From assembly GCF_000271485.2 (NCBI RefSeq), contig NZ_AKVN02000001.1, positions 4,408,501-4,472,500 of the forward strand: a DNA stretch of 64,000 nt, read 5' to 3'. This document shows positions 57,490-64,000 of this stretch, in pieces. Origin of the DNA: Pelosinus fermentans DSM 17108. GTDB taxonomy: Bacteria; Bacillota; Negativicutes; DSM-13327. The stretch's first letter is position 1. Every line of letters starts with the position of its first letter. Below the pieces are notes generated by a model that saw nothing but the letters and a program-made list of their open reading frames with translations, had not been told where the DNA came from and ran no database searches. Position numbers and translations under genes: made by a program.

Positions 57490-58250
57490 CCTATAAAATG
57501 TATGCTCTGATTGTATTGGCTTGGGTAAATAATTATTATTTTGCGGTGATATTACTAAAGAATGTGCTTGTGATATTAGTTTTATTAATTGCAGCTGTTA
57601 TTAAAAATGCTATATATATTGTGCGATTGCTGTAACTATAAACATATCGTTTTCCTTTTTTTGATTTTAATATATAAATATTACAAAATCTGGGATGTGT
57701 AACATTAAAATGCACTTTTTTATAAAATATTTTTAGGTGGTCAATAATGACGACTGGTGATTAAAATACTTTAACCTATGAATTGTATACTCTGATTGAA
57801 TTTGATTGGATAAATAATAATTATTTTGCAACGATAATGAATCTATTGCTTTTACTGTAAAGGGTGCTTTGGTACTATTGTGATTTAAAAATTCATATAT
57901 TAGGCGGTTGGTGCAACTATATATAAATATTACAAAGTCGTGAAAGTGTAACATAGTTTTGGTGATTTTTTGAAAAATATTTCTTAAGGTAGTCAATATT
58001 GATAGTTGACGGTAAAAATGTGTATTCTAATTAGGTCTGACTAAGTAAATAATTATTATTTTGTGCATTGTGTAATAGGTGGTAATCATTTATATGAAAT
58101 GCTCTTGAATTATTAAGAATGCTTATATTTACTGGGTTTGCGTGTGCTATAAATAAACATTTTTCCTTTTTTACTTTTACTATATAAATATAACACAATT
58201 TGAAAAGTGTAATATCAATTTAGATATTATTATAATTTTTTTTATCCGTG
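57490..58250. repeat. Three tandem diverged AT-rich repeats
   Basis: Each unit of about 235-285 bases has a left block (TATGCTCTGATTG-like, then GTAAATAATTATTATTTTG; copies at about 57501, 57786 and 58021) and a right block (TATATAAATATTACAAA then GTGTAACAT; copies at about 57671, 57920 and 58181). Between the blocks the sequence diverges. There is no good ORF in them. They lie in a 1.1-kb gap (57442-58545) and are followed by a zinc-ribbon microprotein gene. They could be repeated promoters, small RNAs or decayed genes. Confidence 0.65.
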
Positions 58251-58545
58251 ACAGTGTGACAGAGAATTGTCACTAGTTATCAGGTTTATTTCTAAACCCC
58301 TATATGGATCTATTAATAGTATCCTATTGGTCATTTATAGAAAATTCATCTGTAGTTACTGTGGTAATTCTGTTTATAAACTGTTGTCTAATATGATTAT
58401 TATTTAAGGAGTCAGATTCAATGAGATATTGATTTTACTGGATTGATGACAAATTACATAAAAAAACCTCTTAGACGAAAACACCGTTTTAGTCTTCACC
58501 GACAGGTGATATATTAGAATTATTCTTACTAAGGAGGTTTTGTTG

Positions 58546-58713
58546 ATGTATGATAATATGAGAAGATGTCCAAATTGTGGTGCGGATGCTCCATGTCTGG
58601 GACAGTTGAACAAGTGTAAGGAATGTGGTGGGGTATATTGTGGCAACTGCTCTGGTAATGGATATGGGGGTAGTTGTCCGTTTTGTGGAGGGAATGAGTC
58701 AAAATCATTCTGA
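58546..58713 (+). CDS. 55-residue zinc-ribbon microprotein
   Basis: A short plus-strand ORF from ATG 58546 to TGA 58711-58713. A perfect AAGGAGG lies eight bases upstream. The protein has two zinc-knuckle pairs: CPNCGADAPC, CKECGGVYCGNC and CPFCGG, that is nine or so cysteines in 55 residues, and a short tail NESKSF. It probably binds one or two zinc ions. I do not know the family or role. It follows the three AT-rich repeats and runs opposite to the toxin cassettes on both sides. Confidence 0.7.
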   Translation: MYDNMRRCPNCGADAPCLGQLNKCKECGGVYCGNCSGNGYGGSCPFCGGNESKSF

Positions 58714-58760
58714 TTCACTAGATTTGATTTTTACGAATTATTAATAGGTAATATTATCTA

Positions 58761-58843
58761 ATCATCAGTTGTTCACGAGACGACACCTGAGAAAAAAAGG
58801 TCAGCGGATTTTTGTCCGCTGACCTTTTGACATTACTGGGAAG
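58761..58843 (-). mobile_element. IS-end remnant and terminator after the Imm30 gene
   Basis: Nearly identical to 55124-55203. On the minus strand, AGGTCAGCGGA/TCCGCTGACCT with a run of seven T forms a good terminator (58792-58826) for the immunity gene. CTCAGGTGTCGTCTCGTGAA and CAACTGATGAT follow, as in the other copy, and are then cut off. Confidence 0.6.
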
Positions 58844-58954
58844 GTTGTCTACAACCTCGCCAGACTGGCACCATTCCAGCATCGTGATTTTATCCACGTT
58901 CTTGGCACAATGTCCCCTCATCCCTCCTATCAGTCTACTTTTGAAATTTCAGGC

Positions 58955-59419
58955 TTATATACCCCTTAAAAATTCATTAACTGATTCTGAAAACTTATGA
59001 GGATTATCTTTCTTAATTTCTTGCATAATATCAATTAGAAAATTCTTTATGGTTTGATCACTACTCCTTACTACCATTATGTATTCTTTTAAGCTAGGTT
59101 CATCATTTAGTATTCGAATGTTTAATAACTTTATCCATTCTCTGGCATTATCAAGGTCGCCAGTAATAGAATGTATGAATTCTTCAAAATACTTTTTAGC
59201 TCCTATTAATTTGTAATAAGACTCTATTGCATGCACTAAACCAAACATTACTTCGTCGTCTTCAGTATTATCGTGAAAGCCCAAACATAGATATTTTATA
59301 TTTTTATAGTCTTTAGTATTCAAAATGTTTTCTATTGAACTTTCAAAATCTTCTATCTCGTTTTTAGTTCTTAATAGTCTACTACTTTGTAGCTTCTTAA
59401 CTTCGTTTAATATATTCAA
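58955..59419 (-). CDS. Immunity protein, Imm30-like, TTG start
   Basis: Protein of about 154 residues. LGFHDNTEDDEVMFGLVHAI followed by ESYYKLIG and AREWIKLLNIRILNDEPSLK fit the Imm30 family. The frame is open further upstream to 59578, but this would overlap the toxin gene by over 100 bases. TTG at 59419 is six bases after GAGAGGG and 46 bases after the toxin stop, so I choose it. It should protect against the toxin tip encoded just upstream. Confidence 0.75.
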   Translation of the reverse strand: MNILNEVKKLQSSRLLRTKNEIEDFESSIENILNTKDYKNIKYLCLGFHDNTEDDEVMFGLVHAIESYYKLIGAKKYFEEFIHSITGDLDNAREWIKLLNIRILNDEPSLKEYIMVVRSSDQTIKNFLIDIMQEIKKDNPHKFSESVNEFLRGI

Positions 59420-59465
59420 GATATTCCCTCTCTTTTTTGCTAAATAGCTTTGATATGTATCAATC

Positions 59466-59876
59466 TTACTTTTTAAATATATCTGGATACATATTCTTGT
59501 TAAGGTCAATAACATCTTGGAGTGATTGTCTGATTTCAGGAGTATATAGTCCATCGTTTTGATAAATTTTTCTTGCATCCAGGATATCGCGCGCTAACGC
59601 CTCACGCGGAGTTTCAGTCAGATCAGTGCCAGCACCATATGACCTTGTATCACGGTGTCTACCACCAGTTCCTGGATATGGATGTTCCATATTCATGCTA
59701 ACACCATCATTTTTCTTAACGCCATACTGATCCATAAAGTCTTTGGAGGGCATATGATGTGGTGTTATATTGTCTCCGATTCTTCCTGAATCTCTTAAAT
59801 CTTTATAAGTTCCGACATTCCCTTCACCAGGTAATAATTGTTTAGCATTACTCGACTCCTTGGATACTGACGAGCT
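59466..59876 (-). pseudogene. Orphan Rhs toxin tip (HNH-like nuclease, putative)
   Basis: The frame opens after a TAA at 59877-59879 and has no start or Rhs core. It reads SSSVSKESSNAKQLL, PGEGNVGTYKDLRDSG, DNITPHHMPSKDFM, GRHRDTRSYG, PREALARDILDARKIY and ends NKNMYPDIFKK. The HH in ITPHHMPS with the later GRHRDT is typical of C-terminal polymorphic toxin domains, probably HNH-like nucleases. It starts with the same 19 bases as are found in the other orphan tip (59842-59860 and 56072-56090). The Imm30-like gene follows. Confidence 0.7.
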
Positions 59877-59887
59877 TTACAATATAG

Positions 59888-59919
59888 AAGAAGCAAGGTA
59901 CGCGTCCCCTTGCTTCTTC
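59888..59919 (-). terminator. Hairpin after the SUKH immunity gene
   Basis: GAAGAAGCAAGG and CCTTGCTTCTTC pair perfectly across eight bases, about 50 bases after the immunity gene stop. The T-run after it is weak (TATATTGT). Confidence 0.6.
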
Positions 59920-59971
59920 GGTAGTGACTCCATTCGAATTTTGCAGTCAGCTATAAATACACTTCTTAGCA

Positions 59972-60541
59972 TTACAACCAATATTTAACCCCTGGGTTAA
60001 GATTTGAACCTACTAATCCCTCTTTATCCATATCATAATCCAGATAGCCATCACTGTCTAAGAAATACACTGTTTGCTTGTAAAACTCGCAAACAGTCTC
60101 TAGAAATTTTATAGGACTTTCATTCATTAGAACTAAATCACCTTCATCGTGCATCAATGCACAAATATGCTCCTCGCCCTTAGACGATAGATGGTAACAA
60201 ATAAAATCATCAGAGTAATTACTTAATAACGGCAATACCACTTCACGGTCAGCATACCCCTTATGATTTAACACTCTGTCAAGATTCTTCTTTTCTTCAG
60301 GTAACTCGGTTATATGTATTAACCTATATCCTGGAGTATAATCCATTATATCTTGCTCCTTGATATTTCGCTTTGTACCTGAAACATTACTGTATATCGC
60401 AGAATAAATCTCTGGGATATCTAAAACAAACTTTTTCACTGTATCTTCCCATTTATCAGTCTTATCACCAAGACTTTGAGGATATTTAGGTCTTAATTGT
60501 CCTGCTAATTTTAATGATTCTTTAAACAATGTATCTAACAT
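59972..60541 (-). CDS. SUKH/SMI1-KNR4-like immunity protein
   Basis: Protein of 189 residues. The C-terminal part (SDDFICYHLSSKGEEHICAL, HDEGDLVLMNESPIKFLETV, CEFYKQTVYFLDSDGYLDYD) has the SMI1/KNR4 (SUKH) character; the N-terminal 60 residues are less typical. It lies 17 bases after the Rhs stop with a strong GGAGGG ribosome site, so it is the cognate immunity gene of the nuclease tip. Confidence 0.75.
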   Translation of the reverse strand: MLDTLFKESLKLAGQLRPKYPQSLGDKTDKWEDTVKKFVLDIPEIYSAIYSNVSGTKRNIKEQDIMDYTPGYRLIHITELPEEKKNLDRVLNHKGYADREVVLPLLSNYSDDFICYHLSSKGEEHICALMHDEGDLVLMNESPIKFLETVCEFYKQTVYFLDSDGYLDYDMDKEGLVGSNLNPGVKYWL

Positions 60542-60558
60542 ATACTCCCTCCTTATAT

Positions 60559-63500
60559 TTAATCAATAATTTTAATATCAAATTTATCGTTTTCTTTGAT
60601 TCCTTGCTCTCTATAGAATTTACCAAGGTCTCGACCCACAGCTTGATTTTCCTCACTCAGTACAGGTTCTACATGTGACCCAGCCCCACCTTGTTTAGTC
60701 GATGCATATGGAAATTCATCATAATCATATCCTTCGGGAGGCGACCCCTGCTGCTTCCGTATATCTTTTTGAGCTTGATATCGATTTTTTTGAGCTGCGC
60801 GAGTTCCACTTCCTCTTTCTAGTCCTTCTAGCGAATGACCTTTCTCCTGAGCGTTTTCTAACATTTTAGCATGATTTGGGTATTGCTCTCTTGAAACGGT
60901 AAGGACTGGATTTTCAGCTTTACCCGACCCCTCATAAGGTTGAGATTTCTTTTCACAACCATACCCGCTCGGGTCAATATACACCATCGGGTTATTCCCA
61001 CAATATGCATACAGGTTCAACCCGTCTCCACGGTAGGTATCCTCTTGCGTAAATCTCGCAATTACCGGATTGTAGAACCTTGCCCTCAGGTAATATTGTT
61101 GGGTTACCGGATCCAACTGCTGGCCAGTATACTTGAAGCGGTTCGGAACGGTTTCTTCCTGTTCCGTGATATTGCCCCATGCATCATACTCGTACCGGTT
61201 AAGAATGCTTCCATTCTCATCCGTGATATGGGTAATACTGCCTATTTCATCCGCTGCGTAATGGTAGTATGTCTTAGCGTATTCAGCATCGCTGATGATC
61301 AGCTCATGGCCGCGGATCAGCCGGTTGATACCAGCATCATTGATTTCTACCGCAGCTTCTCTGCCGCTGAAGATAAACTGTACTAGGCGCCCGTTCTCTT
61401 CCATCTCATAGCGCAATCCTTCGGCGTCATAGCGGTTCACTTGTGTTTGACCGTCGACAGTTTCCACTTTAGTTGCCCGGTTGAAGCCGTCGTAACTGTA
61501 TCGCTTATCGCCGTCATGGAGTAAGTTTCCGGCATTGTCGTACTGGTATGGTATGACCACACCTTCCCATTCCAGGGAAGTAAGGCGGTTTCTGGCGTCG
61601 TAGCTATATTGTTCTTCCATGCCATTTATTATGCGCCGGCTGCGGTTGCCGGCTTTGTCATAGAACAGTTCCTCAGAGCACGCGGGGTATTCCACCTTGG
61701 TCACTTGGTTGAGGTTGTCGTATTGATAGCTGGTCGGGCCGTTATGCTGCTCTTTATGAGTCCGGTTGCCATTGCCGTCGTACGCATACCGATTCTGCAC
61801 TATCGGCTTGCCGTTTAGTAGAACCTCTAAGCCTACAATATTTTTATCAGCGTCATAGGCATAGCTTGTCCGCAGGGCTGCGCCGTTCTGCAGGGCTTGT
61901 ATTGTTCCATCCGGGTTATAGTCGTAGCCTGCAATTCTATTTCCATTTTCGTATAGGTCTGTCAGCAAGTCAAGAGAATTATAGGTATACTCCGTCGTTT
62001 TGCCGGTGACGTCCGTCTGCCTCACCTTGTTGCCGTTGAGGTCATATTCGTACGAGAGCAATCTTCGGCCGCTGGCCGCTTTCTCCTGTAGCCTTCCATC
62101 GGCGTAGTAGCGATAGCCGTAGCGCATGCCTTGGGCGATGGCGGCTTTGAGCTTGCCGTCGGGGCAATATTCATACATTTCTCTTAGACCGCTGGAGCGT
62201 TCTAATTTTTCGGTCAGGGCGTCATAGATGTTGTAACGGTACTCAATTTGGTTGCCGTTGCGGTCGATGTGGCGTTTGATCCGGCCTTGGGCGTCGTAGT
62301 GGAAGGTGTCGGTTTCGCCGGTGGGGTCGGTGATTTTCTTCAGCTTGTTGATGAGATTGTATTCATAACGAATGGTATTCCCTTCCCCATCGGTGGTTTC
62401 GGTGATGTTTCCAGCGTAGTCGTAGCCGTAATATTCCCGGCTGCCGTCGGCTTTGACGATTTCGGTAATTCTGCCCCATTTGTCCAGCTTGTACTCCGTT
62501 TTATTCTGGTTGCCGTCACTGACGCCGATAATGTTGCCCTGAGCGTCGTATTGGTAGGCCTGGCTGGCTCCTCCCGGCGTGCGGACGGTTTGTATGCGGC
62601 CTGCCAGGTCGTATACGTAGTCGATGCCGCTTTGGGTCGCGTCCCGTCTTTGCACAAGCCGGCCCGCTTTGTCGTAGCTGTTAGTCTCAATGACAGTGCC
62701 GTCCGGAGCGAGGACGGTGATGACCCGGCCCTGAGGGTCATAGTTGTAGCGGTAGCCGTGACCGACATCGCCTTGAATTTGGTATTCGTTGGGCAGTATC
62801 CGTCTTGTGATGCGCCCATTTTTGTCATAGACAGTCCTTGTTATACCGCCGTTTTTACCGATATGCTGGGTCTCCCGGTTGAGGAGGTCGTATTCGTAGG
62901 TTTCTTCGACGCCGTTAGCATCTTTGACTTTAACAATGTTGCCTGCCTTGTCGTAGGTGATTTCCATCTTGTTTTCGATGCCGTTTTCTTTGTCTTTGTG
63001 GATTTCGGAGATTAAGCGGTCGGCGGCGTCGTATTGGCGTTCAATGATATAGCCGGCCGGGGTTGTGATTTTGATGACGTTACCGGTTTTGTCAAGCTCA
63101 TAGCAGGTCCGGGCCGTGAAGTCGCCGCTGCCTGCCCGGTCGGCGCGCTGCTCGATTTCGATGAGTCTGCCCGCCGCGTCGTAATGGTATCGCAGCATCT
63201 GGTAGGCGGTTTCGTTGATTTTCCGCTTTTCGTAGGTTCGTTGACTGAGGCAGTTATAGCCATATTCGATGGTTGCGCCGGTGTTGTCTTTGACTTCTTT
63301 GAGCCGGTTTTGTTTATCATAGGCAAAGTGGAGGCTGAGCACCCGGCCACTGGCGCTGGTTTTATCCTGTTCGTCGAGGAGTCTTCGCTCTTCGATCACA
63401 TTGCCGGCGTTGTCATATTTATACTGGATAGTCTGGTAGCAAAGCGTTCCGGCAGTTTTTCCGACTGGGATTTGTTTTTCGGTCAGCCAGCCCAGGCAGT

Positions 63501-64000
63501 TGTAGTGGTAGAGAATGCCCGGCCTGGTTTCGTCGGTGGCCCCTTCCAGGTAGCTTTGTGCGTCGATTTCTTTTACAATATTGCCGGCCAGGTCATAGAT
63601 ATAGGCTTTTTCTACTACGCCCCCGGGACCCGTAATTTTTGTGAGACGGCTCCTCTCATCGTAGGCATAGGTGTAGCCCGGCCCTTCGTCGGTAGTTTCG
63701 TTGTAGTCTTCCGGCAGAATTTTTTTGACGATATTGCCACCAGCGTCGTACTGTAGCCGCTCAATGCCGCCATCGGGGTAGCGAATTTTGATTTTACGGT
63801 TATCACTGTCATATTCGTTTTCGATGCCCGTTCCGTCTTGGCTAGGTTCGTCGTAGGTGTTGGGATGGATTTCTTTGACGATGTTTTCTTCGGCGTCCCG
63901 TATTGTCGCTACGGTGTTGCCGAGGGGGTCGATGGTAGCCACGAGTTTGTCGAAAGCATCATGGATGTAGCGCCAGCCGGGGCCGCTGTGGCTTTTCTCG
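60559..64000 (-). CDS. Rhs/YD-repeat polymorphic toxin with NucA/NucB-type tip (5' end outside window)
   Basis: The frame is open to the window edge, so at least 1147 residues are seen and the N-terminus is missing. About 25 YD repeats (YDAAGRLI, YDKAGNIV, YNLINKLKKI) form the Rhs shell. The hallmark end of the shell is YTGQQLDPVTQQYYLRARFY, then ARFTQEDTYRGDGLNLYAYC and the cleavage-site motif DPSGYG. The tip of about 140 residues ends with YDYDEFPYASTKQGGAGSHV, ENQAVGRDLGKFYREQ and KFDIKII, a NucA/NucB-like DNase signature. The core is GC-richer than the tip and the neighbours, as usual for transferred Rhs genes. A SUKH immunity gene follows. Confidence 0.93.
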   Translation of the reverse strand, partial: EKSHSGPGWRYIHDAFDKLVATIDPLGNTVATIRDAEENIVKEIHPNTYDEPSQDGTGIENEYDSDNRKIKIRYPDGGIERLQYDAGGNIVKKILPEDYNETTDEGPGYTYAYDERSRLTKITGPGGVVEKAYIYDLAGNIVKEIDAQSYLEGATDETRPGILYHYNCLGWLTEKQIPVGKTAGTLCYQTIQYKYDNAGNVIEERRLLDEQDKTSASGRVLSLHFAYDKQNRLKEVKDNTGATIEYGYNCLSQRTYEKRKINETAYQMLRYHYDAAGRLIEIEQRADRAGSGDFTARTCYELDKTGNVIKITTPAGYIIERQYDAADRLISEIHKDKENGIENKMEITYDKAGNIVKVKDANGVEETYEYDLLNRETQHIGKNGGITRTVYDKNGRITRRILPNEYQIQGDVGHGYRYNYDPQGRVITVLAPDGTVIETNSYDKAGRLVQRRDATQSGIDYVYDLAGRIQTVRTPGGASQAYQYDAQGNIIGVSDGNQNKTEYKLDKWGRITEIVKADGSREYYGYDYAGNITETTDGEGNTIRYEYNLINKLKKITDPTGETDTFHYDAQGRIKRHIDRNGNQIEYRYNIYDALTEKLERSSGLREMYEYCPDGKLKAAIAQGMRYGYRYYADGRLQEKAASGRRLLSYEYDLNGNKVRQTDVTGKTTEYTYNSLDLLTDLYENGNRIAGYDYNPDGTIQALQNGAALRTSYAYDADKNIVGLEVLLNGKPIVQNRYAYDGNGNRTHKEQHNGPTSYQYDNLNQVTKVEYPACSEELFYDKAGNRSRRIINGMEEQYSYDARNRLTSLEWEGVVIPYQYDNAGNLLHDGDKRYSYDGFNRATKVETVDGQTQVNRYDAEGLRYEMEENGRLVQFIFSGREAAVEINDAGINRLIRGHELIISDAEYAKTYYHYAADEIGSITHITDENGSILNRYEYDAWGNITEQEETVPNRFKYTGQQLDPVTQQYYLRARFYNPVIARFTQEDTYRGDGLNLYAYCGNNPMVYIDPSGYGCEKKSQPYEGSGKAENPVLTVSREQYPNHAKMLENAQEKGHSLEGLERGSGTRAAQKNRYQAQKDIRKQQGSPPEGYDYDEFPYASTKQGGAGSHVEPVLSEENQAVGRDLGKFYREQGIKENDKFDIKIID

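Noticed and set aside
57490-58250. CRISPR array
   Set aside because: The repeated blocks are long, diverged and spaced by over 200 bases, with no regular 25-37-base repeats or cas genes.
58404-58718. 104-codon minus-strand ORF
   Set aside because: It is the antisense of the zinc-ribbon microprotein gene and has low-complexity Pro/Gln content and no ribosome site.
62248-63015. 255-codon plus-strand ORF opposite the Rhs gene
   Set aside because: It is a repetitive Val/Ala/Phe-rich shadow of the YD repeats, as are the neighbouring frames at 62340-63812.

Overview
The window (about 38-40 % GC by eye, with a more GC-rich Rhs core at the right edge) looks like a chromosome segment of a low-GC, anaerobic Bacillota bacterium. 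Gene content and style fit Negativicutes such as Pelosinus or Sporomusa (inference; no 16S gene is present). Strong Shine-Dalgarno sequences, sigma-A and sigma-54 promoters and long hairpin terminators are visible. Almost everything is on the minus strand; the plus-strand exceptions are recQ, an XRE regulator and two microproteins.

Layout from left to right. (1) 0-5.2 kb: a nickel lactate racemase (LarA), a nested inverted-repeat element, a DUF2156 protein that appears to start at ATT, and RecQ. (2) 5.3-19.6 kb: a four-gene operon read leftward (AMP-ligase, alpha/beta hydrolase, methyltransferase, 3724-residue polyketide synthase). The PKS has no acyltransferase domain (trans-AT type). It is ordered ACP-KS-DH-KR-ACP-KS-DH-KR-ACP-KS. 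Its two DH-KR segments are near-identical 2.2-kb DNA repeats, and its last KS has lost the catalytic Cys and one His. (3) 19.8-27 kb: biotin operon bioB-bioW-bioF-bioD-bioA, an FAD oxidoreductase and the biotin transporter gene bioY. (4) 27-41.6 kb: housekeeping and sensing genes, comprising an ABC-F protein, a sigma-54-controlled GntP permease/CoA-transferase operon with its activator, an NSS symporter, an ABC exporter, a chemoreceptor and CheX.

(5) 41.6-47.7 kb: envelope genes (M48 protease, lipoprotein, membrane proteins, a tail/baseplate-like protein), several preceded by copies of one recurring intergenic motif. (6) 48.8-53.7 kb: a PTS-dependent dihydroxyacetone kinase operon (tpi-like, dhaM, two small membrane proteins, dhaK, dhaL) resembling the Listeria golD-type locus. 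A divergent XRE regulator gene and three palindromic operators lie upstream. (7) 54-64 kb: a polymorphic-toxin island with an Hcp-like protein, a truncated PAAR-like (DUF4280) gene, a large Rhs protein with a NucA/NucB-type nuclease tip and SUKH immunity, and two orphan toxin-tip/immunity cassettes (Imm30-like, Imm26-like). It also holds three copies or remnants of a REP-type Y1 transposase element, IS-end remnants, three tandem AT-rich repeats and a 55-residue zinc-ribbon microprotein.

The most interesting candidates for new biology are the small trans-AT PKS operon with its internal duplication and dead terminal KS, and the toxin island whose orphan cassettes share short sequences at both ends. 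Functions are assigned from motifs read by eye; no database search was possible.
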